Positions 1 to 5,769 of a stretch of 5,896 nucleotides of DNA are shown in pieces (position 1 is the stretch's first letter; each line of letters starts with the position of its first letter). The position numbers and the translations under genes were made by a program. Origin of the DNA: Bacteroidota bacterium (lineage in GTDB: Bacteria > Bacteroidota > Bacteroidia > AKYH767-A > JABDAW01); the NCBI GenBank assembly GCA_023251595.1, contig JAHEYM010000119.1:1-5896 (forward strand), written 5' to 3'. The notes under the pieces were generated by a model. The model ran no database searches. It was not told where the DNA came from and saw nothing but the letters and a program-made list of their open reading frames with translations.

Positions 1-269
1 ATAGCAACACCTTGTTCTGTAAATGCGAAAGGTGTTGAGGGACTGAACTTAATGGTTTCGGGTAGGTTATCCCAATTTGGGATAAGCTCCTTCCACTCAA
101 GCTTTGTAAGTTGAAACATGAATTCTTTTGGGAATCTTTCTAAGTTCCTACGGACTGCCCGTTTCAGAATCCTTGTTTCGGTTTCATAAAGAATTGAAAG
201 TTCAAAGTCAAGCATAACTTTTTGACCTCTTAATTCATGAATTTTTTTTTGAATAGTTTGTAATTGCAT
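1..269 (-). CDS. ORF6N-domain protein, N-terminal part (runs off the left edge)
   Basis: The minus strand reads open from ATG at 269 to the window edge, giving 89 codons with no stop. The translation starts MQLQTIQKKIHELRGQKVML and contains RGQKVMLDFELSILYETET (residues 14-32), RRNLERFPKEFMFQLT (40-55) and FAFTEQGVAM at the truncated end. The order 'RG.KVMLD..L..LY.VET', 'V.RN.ERFP.DFMFQLT', '.AFTEQGVAM' is the ORF6N domain. This is a DNA-binding module known from phage antirepressor-like proteins and common as a stand-alone chromosomal gene in Bacteroidota. The C-terminal part, which often holds a coiled coil or second domain, lies outside the window, so the full architecture is unknown. It follows tilS on the same strand after 133 bases and has its own promoter candidate. 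The domain call is firm; the biological role is not known. Confidence 0.88.
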   Translation of the reverse strand, partial: MQLQTIQKKIHELRGQKVMLDFELSILYETETRILKRAVRRNLERFPKEFMFQLTKLEWKELIPNWDNLPETIKFSPSTPFAFTEQGVA

Positions 270-344
270 GAGAATGCTTTTTAAAAAGTGCAATTGAAAA
301 AGAGAAATGAACTGAAAAATGTATCTTAATTGCTTAAACTTCAG

Positions 345-376
345 CAAAGGTAGCTATTTTCTCAAATACAAAACAA
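345..376 (-). promoter_or_regulatory. Candidate Bacteroidota-type promoter of the ORF6N gene
   Basis: On the minus strand TACCTTTG (352 to 345) matches the Bacteroidota -7 consensus TAnnTTTG exactly. A TTG at 376 to 374 lies 21 bases upstream, within the usual range for the -33 element; another TTTG at 372 to 369 is 16 bases away. Transcription would start near 338 and leave a leader of roughly 70 bases before the ATG at 269. The site lies between the tilS stop and the ORF6N start, so it fits separate transcription of the ORF6N gene. No convincing tilS terminator is visible here, so read-through is also possible. Confidence 0.45.
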
Positions 377-402
377 TCGCAGGTTTAAAAATTATTCCAC
401 TC

Positions 403-1755
403 CTACCCTTTCCTCATGACCCAAGCCCTGGTTGAATGCCGTGTTAATGCGAATCTTTCATCAACGGCAAGTCCCGAAACACAGGCAATTTCGTCATTCG
501 AAATCAACACAAAAATATTTGCTTTTTCATTTTTAGCAATCTTCCGATCAATAAGTAAATCGGAAATCTTTTTCCTTCCATGAAGTCCGAGTGGATAAAA
601 ATAATCTCCCGGCATCCAGGGACGGAGCGTAAGTGGAAATTCCAGCGCTGAAACATCGAGACATTGAATTGAGTTGGAAGGGGTGATTCCAAAGTTTAAT
701 GGTTCCGGAAATTCTGAAATCCCCAACCGGTGTCTGTATTCAAAAACGAATTTATGATTTTCAGCTTCCATAAATTCCATGGTATGTGTGATGATATATT
801 TTCCCGGATATATATTCTTTCCGATGTCCTCAACAATCAGAAATTCACGGTCCCTTGTCAGTAGGTGAGAATGCGAATAATATTCAGCACCGGGAGTACC
901 TTGGATCGACTCAACGATATCAGCTATTACATCAGGATGAAATGAATAAGGATGAAGAATCTCAAACAAGACAGATTTTGCAATACCCGTTTTCTGCAAC
1001 TTCAAAATATCGATATATAGTTTTTTATTGCGGGTGAAAGTTATTTGTTCCCGAACAGTATCTATAAATTTATTATATGTTTTTTCAACATCCTTAAATC
1101 GATTTGCATTATCAATAGCTGTTTTTTCCAATGATGGATTAATTTGCCGGAGTATAGGTACTACCTGGTGCCGTATGAGATTTCTTCGATATTCTATCCC
1201 ATCATTCGAAGCATCCTGCCTGAATTCAATCTGATGCGCTTTTACATAATTCAGAATTTGATATTTATCCGCAAAAAGCAGCGGACGAATGAGATGCCCC
1301 GTCTTCGATGGAATGCCGTGAAGTCCGGCAATTCCGGTTCCGCGAACAAAATTCAAGAGCATGGTTTCCAACACATCACCCCGATGATGTGCAGTCGCAA
1401 TAAATGAAAATCCGTTTTCAGATCTTATTTTTTCGAACCACTCGTATCTTAAATCACGGGCAACCATCTGGATCGATATTTTCCTTTTCGTCGATTCTTC
1501 TTTGGTTTGAAAACCTATAGAATAAAATGGAACCCTTAGGTTCAATGCCAGATTTTTTACAAACATTTCATCTTCATCAGAATCTTTTTCACGTAATGCA
1601 AAATTGCAATGCGCAATCCCAAATTCTATTTCTGATTGATGAAATAAATAAGCCATCACAACAGAATCTACTCCCCCACTCACAGCGAGGAGTATTTTTT
1701 CTCCTTCATTCAATAGTTTATTTTCAGAAATAAAATTTTTAAATTGCAGCAACAT
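403..1755 (-). CDS. tilS: tRNA(Ile)-lysidine synthetase TilS
   Basis: This cytoplasmic enzyme uses ATP to attach lysine to C34 of the CAU-anticodon tRNA(Ile), making lysidine so that the tRNA reads AUA and is charged with isoleucine. The 450-residue protein carries the N-type ATP-pyrophosphatase P-loop SGGVDS (residues 26-31), the family block HCNFALRE (49-56), the conserved AHH...ET helix (122-131), RGTGIAGLHGI (138-148) and RRNLIRH before the central region. The C-terminal TilS domain is recognisable from RPWMPGD (378-384) and GRKKISDLL (393-401). Length is normal for full-length TilS. The ATG at 1755 places the P-loop at the usual distance. It lies 27 bases after thiL, and that spacer is made of tandem 8-base units. 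No -7 box is visible just upstream, so it is probably expressed with thiL. One oddity is HHRGD at 123-127, where many homologues have HHxDD. Confidence 0.96.
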   Translation of the reverse strand: MLLQFKNFISENKLLNEGEKILLAVSGGVDSVVMAYLFHQSEIEFGIAHCNFALREKDSDEDEMFVKNLALNLRVPFYSIGFQTKEESTKRKISIQMVARDLRYEWFEKIRSENGFSFIATAHHRGDVLETMLLNFVRGTGIAGLHGIPSKTGHLIRPLLFADKYQILNYVKAHQIEFRQDASNDGIEYRRNLIRHQVVPILRQINPSLEKTAIDNANRFKDVEKTYNKFIDTVREQITFTRNKKLYIDILKLQKTGIAKSVLFEILHPYSFHPDVIADIVESIQGTPGAEYYSHSHLLTRDREFLIVEDIGKNIYPGKYIITHTMEFMEAENHKFVFEYRHRLGISEFPEPLNFGITPSNSIQCLDVSALEFPLTLRPWMPGDYFYPLGLHGRKKISDLLIDRKIAKNEKANIFVLISNDEIACVSGLAVDERFALTRHSTRAWVMRKG

Positions 1756-1787
1756 TTTTCAACCCTTCAACTTATCAACTTATCAAC
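1756..1787 (-). repeat. Four tandem 8-base units between thiL and tilS
   Basis: Read on the minus strand, this stretch is exactly four consecutive octamers: GTTGATAA, GTTGATAA, GTTGAAGG and GTTGAAAA, directly followed by the tilS ATG. The first five bases of each unit are invariant. The thiL stop TGA lies inside the first unit and is immediately followed by TAA. The two perfect units place a stop in all three frames. AAGGG in the third unit sits seven bases before the tilS ATG and may serve as a weak ribosome binding site. The periodicity is directly visible; its function is unknown. Confidence 0.85.
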
Positions 1788-2832
1788 TATTTTTAAACGA
1801 ATCCCATCCTTGTGCGGATATATCACTCAGCTGTCCTCCGTTTAGTTCGAGCTTACATCCATCTTTTTTATCAGTGATATGACCGATAATAATAATATCC
1901 GCATTATCTTTCACTTTTGGGTATTCTTCTATTTTTAGCGTGAATAGTAATTCATAATCCTCACCACCATTTAGAGCATAAATCAGAGGATTCATTCCAA
2001 ATTCCTGAGCAACGGCTTCTGTCATCATATCAAGTGGAATTTTTTCTTCGTAAATGCGACACCCTACATTCGATTGGGTACAGATATGCAGAAGTTCAGA
2101 CGAGAGTCCATCACTAACATCGATCATCGAAGTTGGTTTTATGCCCAACGTTTTAAATAATTCGATGATATCTTTTCTTGCTTCCGGTTTTAATTGACGT
2201 TCCAACAAGTAGTCCTTTCCACTCACATCGGGTTGAACGGAAGGATTTTCCAAAAATATTTTCCGTTCACGTTCCAGAATTTGCAATCCCGCGTATGCAG
2301 AGCCAAGATCTCCGGAGACGCATATCAGATCATGGACTCCGGCTCCATCCCTCCCCACGATTTCCGTCGGATCCACGCAACCTAATGCTGTAATGCTCAG
2401 GATTAATCCCATTTTGGACGTGCTTGTATCTCCTCCGACTATATCAACACCGTGCCGCTCACAGGCCATTCTCATCCCATCATAAATTTCCTCCACTGCT
2501 TCAAGCGAAAAACGATTTGAGATCCCAATGCTTACCAATATTTGCTGCGGTTTTGCATTCATTGCATAGATATCTGAGAGGTTCACCATTACAGCTTTAT
2601 AACCCAGATGTTTTAACGGGACGTATATTAAATCAAAATGAATTCCTTCTATCAACAGGTCCGTTGTAACAACTGTTGCGAATTTATTGTCGTATTTAAT
2701 TACGGCAGCATCATCACCGATTCCTTTCAGACTGCTTTTATTTTTAAGGGTAATTTGTTCCGACAGATGACGGATTAACCCAAATTCTCCGAGCTCACTG
2801 AGTTCGGTGCGATTACTTTTGTTTTCGAGCAC
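1783..2832 (-). CDS. thiL: Thiamine-monophosphate kinase ThiL
   Basis: ThiL phosphorylates thiamine monophosphate with ATP to give thiamine diphosphate, the last step of thiamine cofactor synthesis, in the cytoplasm. The 349-residue protein has the AIR-synthase/PurM-type layout. GIGDDAAV (37-44) and TTDLLIEGIHFD (56-67) carry metal- and substrate-binding acids. VNLSDIYAM (83-91), GGDTS (133-137), IDVSDGLSSEL (237-247) and GGEDYELLF (289-297) follow in the family order. RTELSELGEFGLI near the N-terminus is the typical opening. The start is GTG at 2832: in-frame TAA codons lie just upstream, and no ATG occurs before residue 82, past essential motifs. No clear Shine-Dalgarno or -7 box is present, so transcription may come from the genes upstream. 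The aldehyde dehydrogenase ends 56 bases upstream, with a palindromic repeat between. It ends in the double stop TGA TAA inside a tandem repeat. Confidence 0.96.
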   Translation of the reverse strand: MLENKSNRTELSELGEFGLIRHLSEQITLKNKSSLKGIGDDAAVIKYDNKFATVVTTDLLIEGIHFDLIYVPLKHLGYKAVMVNLSDIYAMNAKPQQILVSIGISNRFSLEAVEEIYDGMRMACERHGVDIVGGDTSTSKMGLILSITALGCVDPTEIVGRDGAGVHDLICVSGDLGSAYAGLQILERERKIFLENPSVQPDVSGKDYLLERQLKPEARKDIIELFKTLGIKPTSMIDVSDGLSSELLHICTQSNVGCRIYEEKIPLDMMTEAVAQEFGMNPLIYALNGGEDYELLFTLKIEEYPKVKDNADIIIIGHITDKKDGCKLELNGGQLSDISAQGWDSFKNS

Positions 2833-2855
2833 TTTATTTTATTTTTATATTTTGT

Positions 2856-2881
2856 CAGAGCCGTTTCATGAAACGTCTCTG
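2856..2881. repeat. 26-base palindromic repeat, copy 1
   Basis: Two 13-base arms meet without a spacer: CAGAGCCGTTTCA and TGAAACGTCTCTG. They pair fully except c2861 against t2876. The element fills much of the 56-base gap between the aldehyde dehydrogenase and thiL. It matches the palindrome at 5742-5767 at 20 of 26 positions, so the two look like members of one dispersed family. On the plus strand it is followed by a T run (2884-2890), giving a terminator-like shape. On the minus strand, the direction of the flanking genes, no T run follows. Confidence 0.8.
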
Positions 2882-2888
2882 TATTTTT

Positions 2889-4295
2889 TTAACCAATTAA
2901 ACGCTTAATCCAATTTAATGATTTTTCTGAGTATGGAGCATATCTTATTTTTATATCGGCGAAGAAGGATTTATATAAAACACTTCTCTGATGTGAAAAT
3001 GTTTTAAATCCGAATTCACCATGATAATTTCCAATACCGCTCGCACCCACTCCTCCGAAAGGGAGATTTGGGTTTGCGATATGCATAATAGTTTCATTTA
3101 CACAAGCTCCTCCTGAGGATGTTTCAGCCAAAACTTTTTCTACAAGATTTTTATTTTTACTGAATATATATAGTGCAAGTGGTTTAGGTTTGGAATTGAT
3201 TATACGAATTGCCTCCCGGATGTTTTCATATTCAAGAACCGGTAAGATCGGCCCAAATATTTCATCTTTCATAATGGTGAAATGTTCTTCAACTTTGTCG
3301 ATGATTGAAGGTGAAATATATAATTGATTGGCATCCGTTTTCCCACCCAAAACAATTTCACCCTGATTAAACAAACTACTTAATCTTTCGAAATGTCTAC
3401 GATTAATAATACGACCATAATCGGGACTCTTAACAGGATCATCACCATAAAATATTTTAATTTGATCCATTATTTTATCCAACAATATGTTCCTGATACT
3501 TTTATCAACCAGTAAATAATCGGGAGCTATACACGTTTGTCCCGCATTAATAAACTTTCCCCAAACGATACGACGTGCAGAAGTCTCCAAATCAGTTTCC
3601 TTGTCAATGATGCATGGACTTTTGCCCCCCAGTTCCAACGTGACAGGGGTGAGATGCTTTGCTGCAGCAACATATACCTTTTTCCCTGTTTCTGTACTTC
3701 CTGTATAAAAAACATAATCGAATTGATTTTCCAGTAACGACTCGGAAATTTCCGGTCCCCCTTCCACTACGGCAACATGTTTTTGGCTAAATGTTTTTCC
3801 TATGATCTCAGCAATCGCACTCGAGCAGTTTGGTGACAATTCAGAGGGTTTGACAATTACACAATTGCCTGCGGCCACAGCAGAGATTAATGGTGCCAAT
3901 GCCAAAAGAATCGGATAATTCCACGGAGCAATAATTAATGTCACTCCCAGGGGTTCATATTGTATTTTGCTATGCCCGAAATAAAGAAAAAATGGTGTCC
4001 CGACGCGTTTAGGTTTTGCCCAACGGCGAAGAGCTTTGATATTGCTTTTTAATTCAGTCAGGACAGGACCAATATCCAGTGCATACCCTTCAAATTCCGA
4101 CCTTTTTAAATCTGCATAAAGTGAATCAAGAAGCAATTTCTCGTTTTCACTTATGATGGTAGCTAATTTTTTTAATGCTGCTATCCGGAAATCAATACTT
4201 TTAGTTTCACCTGAATAAAAATATTCACGTTGTTCTTTAAGTATAGCGATGAAGTCAGAAGTTTTTTTCAATTTTTGACGGATTCCGAAAATCAA
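2889..4295 (-). CDS. Class-3 (ALDH3-like) NAD(P)-dependent aldehyde dehydrogenase
   Basis: The enzyme oxidises an aldehyde to the carboxylic acid with NAD(P)+. The 468 residues show all landmarks: PWNYP (124-128, catalytic Asn126), KPSE (149-152), the nucleotide-binding TGST (198-201), ELGGK with general base Glu221, the nucleophile Cys255 in GQTC, EIFGP (345-349) and LPFGGVG (411-417). The C-terminal 'GNYHGEFGFKTFSH' and 'RYAPY' blocks and the length place it in the ALDH3 group (fatty-aldehyde and coniferyl-aldehyde dehydrogenases). The start is TTG at 4295. The frame is closed by TAA just upstream and has no ATG before residue 276; a second TTG at 4271 is possible. TTG overlaps the TGA of the Mpo1-like gene by four bases (TTGA), which suggests translational coupling. 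No membrane anchor is seen. The substrate cannot be read from sequence; a long-chain or 2-hydroxy aldehyde is inferred from the partner gene. Confidence 0.93.
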   Translation of the reverse strand: MIFGIRQKLKKTSDFIAILKEQREYFYSGETKSIDFRIAALKKLATIISENEKLLLDSLYADLKRSEFEGYALDIGPVLTELKSNIKALRRWAKPKRVGTPFFLYFGHSKIQYEPLGVTLIIAPWNYPILLALAPLISAVAAGNCVIVKPSELSPNCSSAIAEIIGKTFSQKHVAVVEGGPEISESLLENQFDYVFYTGSTETGKKVYVAAAKHLTPVTLELGGKSPCIIDKETDLETSARRIVWGKFINAGQTCIAPDYLLVDKSIRNILLDKIMDQIKIFYGDDPVKSPDYGRIINRRHFERLSSLFNQGEIVLGGKTDANQLYISPSIIDKVEEHFTIMKDEIFGPILPVLEYENIREAIRIINSKPKPLALYIFSKNKNLVEKVLAETSSGGACVNETIMHIANPNLPFGGVGASGIGNYHGEFGFKTFSHQRSVLYKSFFADIKIRYAPYSEKSLNWIKRLIG

Positions 4296-4777
4296 TTCAC
4301 GATAGGGATACGAAGTTTACGATATATTTTGCTCAAAAGCCAAATCGGACCAATTAACAAAAATTGAAGATCTTTAATAAATGCAGGCTTTTTACCCTCG
4401 ATTTTATGTCCGACAAATTGCCCAATCCATGCTATAATAAATACAATGAGCGAAACAGTCCAGAGATGCAAAGTCTGATTTTCAGCAAACTGTTTATCCA
4501 AAACATAAATACCCGAAATTAAAGCTGAAGAAATGATTACCATCCCCCAGGCAAGCACCCTGCTTAATAGTGTGTAATAAATGAAAGTGAGAGTGATAAA
4601 AATCGTGCCCCAATTGATTGGATAGCCGATGTGAAAGGAGTCCGGCGTCGGAATTGACCACAAAAGACCAACCAAACTGAAAATTATCAGTGGTACACAG
4701 ACCCAGTGAATTGCAATATTGACGGGGTTTTGATGGCTTTCCGCATATTCATCTATTAAGGATTGAACCGGACGCAT
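4292..4777 (-). CDS. Mpo1-like (DUF962) integral membrane protein
   Basis: This 161-residue protein belongs to the DUF962/YGL010w family. Yeast Mpo1 is an Fe2+-dependent dioxygenase that removes one carbon from 2-hydroxy fatty acids in phytosphingosine breakdown. Family signatures are YAESHQNPVNIAIHW at the N-terminus (His15, Asn17, His24) and GQFVGHKIEGKKPA (119-132, His124). His104 in the last loop is a further candidate metal ligand. Hydrophobic spans lie at about 24-41, 56-72, 74-93, 105-122 and 137-150, so it is a compact inner-membrane protein with little soluble sequence. ATG at 4777 follows a perfect -7 box by 17 bases, implying a very short leader. It is the first gene of the minus-strand cluster, and its stop overlaps the aldehyde dehydrogenase start. 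The family assignment is strong. Enzymatic activity in bacteria is inferred from the yeast homologue. Confidence 0.9.
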   Translation of the reverse strand: MRPVQSLIDEYAESHQNPVNIAIHWVCVPLIIFSLVGLLWSIPTPDSFHIGYPINWGTIFITLTFIYYTLLSRVLAWGMVIISSALISGIYVLDKQFAENQTLHLWTVSLIVFIIAWIGQFVGHKIEGKKPAFIKDLQFLLIGPIWLLSKIYRKLRIPIVN

Positions 4778-4782
4778 AATCT

Positions 4783-4827
4783 CATTGTTTTTCGCAAAGG
4801 TAAACGATTTTTCGCAACCGCATTGTT
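4783..4827. repeat. Paired direct repeats over the divergent promoter region
   Basis: TTTTTCGCAA occurs at 4788-4797 and again at 4808-4817, exactly 20 bases apart. CATTGTT flanks the pair on the outside at 4783-4789 and 4821-4827. On the minus strand the inner repeat reads TTGCGAAAAA, and its first copy shares bases with the -7 box at 4795-4802. The two-turn spacing would put both copies on one face of the helix, as in some operators. It could equally be a local duplication. Confidence 0.5.
4795..4802 (-). promoter_or_regulatory. Bacteroidota -7 box of the Mpo1-like gene
   Basis: TACCTTTG on the minus strand matches TAnnTTTG and is followed by C, the commonest context. A good -33 TTG at 17 to 23 bases is not visible: the nearest TTG (4817 to 4815) is only 12 bases away. 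Transcription would start near 4788, about ten bases before the ATG at 4777. This is likely the main promoter for the Mpo1-like, aldehyde dehydrogenase, thiL and tilS run, because no other matching box lies in the gaps between those genes. Confidence 0.5.
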
Positions 4828-4868
4828 GAAATCATGTGAATACATTTCCAATTCAATACCTTATTATC

Positions 4869-4900
4869 TTTTCGAATCGTTTAATCTATGGATAATTTTG
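4869..4900 (+). promoter_or_regulatory. Candidate promoter of kdsB
   Basis: TAATTTTG at 4893-4900 matches the TAnnTTTG consensus and is followed by C. A T-rich stretch (TTTTC, 4869-4873) lies about 19 bases upstream and is only a weak -33 match. Transcription would begin near 4907, giving a leader of about 62 bases before the kdsB ATG at 4969. The leader would contain the hairpin at 4922-4939. Confidence 0.4.
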
Positions 4901-4921
4901 CGCCTCTGCCGCCCCTCCCGA

Positions 4922-4939
4922 CCTCCCCAAATGGGGAGG
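4922..4939. repeat. CCTCCCC/GGGGAGG inverted repeat in the kdsB leader
   Basis: CCTCCCC (4922-4928) and GGGGAGG (4933-4939) pair perfectly around the 4-base loop AAAT. The right arm runs into GGAGGAGG (4935-4942), which resembles a Shine-Dalgarno core but is 26 bases before the kdsB ATG, too far to act directly. The GC-rich tract around it (about 4900-4945) stands out from the AT-rich flanks and looks like an inserted small repeat. No T run follows on either strand, so it is not a typical intrinsic terminator. Confidence 0.7.
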
Positions 4940-4968
4940 AGGATCTGAGCTTCACAATATATTCTCAA

Positions 4969-5706
4969 ATGCCAATTTTAGGAATCATACCAGCACGTTA
5001 CGCTTCCACCCGATTTCCCGGCAAACCGTTGATTGACATTGAAGGAAAGTCAATGATACAGCGGGTTTATGAGCAGGCGTGTCAGGCAAAAACAATCTCT
5101 CAGGTTATCGTAGCAACCGACGATGAACGTATATTCAATGCCGTCAAACTGTTTGGAGGTGAAGTGATGATGACATCTCCGAGCCATCAGAGTGGAACAG
5201 ATCGGTGTCGTGAAGTTGCTGAGAAAATAGGTGATGGATACGAAATCATTATCAACATTCAGGGCGATGAACCCTTTATCGCAGCCAGTCAAATTGACCT
5301 GCTGGCAGGATGTTTTACCGGAGACGACATTAAGATCGGAACCCTTATTAAGAAAATCACCAATCCGAACGATCTCTTCAACAGGAATGTGGTGAAAGTT
5401 GTCATCGCTCACTCAGGTGAGGTCCTTTTCTTCAGCAGGGCGGCAATCCCAATCCTACGGAATTTTGATGAGAAAAACTGGCTGAATTATCACACCTTTT
5501 ATAAACATATCGGCACCTACGCCTATCGGACAGAGATCTTGAAAGAGATTTCAGCGCTTAAACAATCCTCGCTCGAGAAAGCAGAAGCATTGGAACAGTT
5601 ACGTTGGCTCGAAAATGGATACCGAATCAAAGCGATTGTTACCGAACTTGAGAGCTTTTCAATAGATACCCCCGACGATCTCCTGAAAATAAAGACAAAC
5701 GTCTGA
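4969..5706 (+). CDS. kdsB: 3-deoxy-manno-octulosonate cytidylyltransferase (CMP-Kdo synthetase)
   Basis: KdsB activates Kdo with CTP to CMP-Kdo and pyrophosphate in the cytoplasm, supplying the sugar that joins lipid A to the rest of lipopolysaccharide. The 245-residue protein opens with IIPARYASTRFPGKPL (6-21), the CTP-binding signature. VATDDERI (48-55), GTDRC (76-80), NIQGDEPFI (96-104, metal- and CTP-contacting), RNVVKVV (139-145), FFSRAAIP (154-161), HIGTYAYR (180-187), LEQLRWLENG (208-217) and SIDTPDDL near the C-terminus follow. The start is ATG 4969. The frame also has ATG 4888, but those 27 extra residues are low-complexity, cross the GC-rich hairpin and overlap the -7 box, and homologues begin at MPILGIIPAR. 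No strong Shine-Dalgarno sequence lies close to 4969. It diverges from the Mpo1-like gene. The Bacteroidota origin fits a Gram-negative envelope. Confidence 0.96.
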   Translation: MPILGIIPARYASTRFPGKPLIDIEGKSMIQRVYEQACQAKTISQVIVATDDERIFNAVKLFGGEVMMTSPSHQSGTDRCREVAEKIGDGYEIIINIQGDEPFIAASQIDLLAGCFTGDDIKIGTLIKKITNPNDLFNRNVVKVVIAHSGEVLFFSRAAIPILRNFDEKNWLNYHTFYKHIGTYAYRTEILKEISALKQSSLEKAEALEQLRWLENGYRIKAIVTELESFSIDTPDDLLKIKTNV

Positions 5707-5741
5707 GATACCTACGCTGAATTTTTCGTACTTTTACACCA

Positions 5742-5767
5742 CGGAGACGTTGCACGCAACGTCTCTA
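5742..5767. repeat. 26-base palindromic repeat, copy 2
   Basis: The core is a perfect 10-base inverted repeat, GAGACGTTGC (5744-5753) and GCAACGTCTC (5756-5765), around AC, extendable by one G-T pair. It aligns without gaps to the element at 2856-2881 at 20 of 26 positions. One paired position differs as T-A in copy 1 and G-C here, a compensatory change. It ends only three to four bases before the next ATG. Neither strand has a following T run, so it is not a standard terminator for kdsB. Confidence 0.8.
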
Positions 5768-5769
5768 CA

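Noticed and set aside
277..288. CTTTTTAAAAAG perfect palindrome upstream of the ORF6N start
   Set aside because: It is short and all A/T apart from the ends; in AT-rich intergenic DNA this is expected by chance.
855..1733. Several plus-strand open frames of 60 to 87 codons
   Set aside because: All are antisense to tilS, with no motifs, and overlap each other.
1756..1787. The tandem octamers as a CRISPR fragment
   Set aside because: The units are only 8 bases and contiguous, with no spacers.
2178..2669. Plus-strand open frames of 63 to 81 codons opposite thiL
   Set aside because: They are antisense shadows rich in His, Pro and Arg, with no recognisable domain.
4763..4948. 61-codon plus-strand frame across the divergent promoter region
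   Set aside because: It overlaps the start of the Mpo1-like gene, both promoter boxes and the hairpin, and its translation looks random.
4888..4968. N-terminal extension of kdsB starting at ATG 4888
   Set aside because: The 27 residues are low-complexity, encoded by a GC-rich hairpin tract and a -7 box, and precede the universal KdsB start MPILGIIPAR.
5050..5412. 120-codon minus-strand open frame
   Set aside because: It lies wholly inside kdsB on the opposite strand and resembles no family; it is a shadow of a well-supported gene.
5742..5767. Intrinsic terminator of kdsB
   Set aside because: The hairpin is strong, but no T run follows on the plus strand; the sequence continues CTACAATGAAG.
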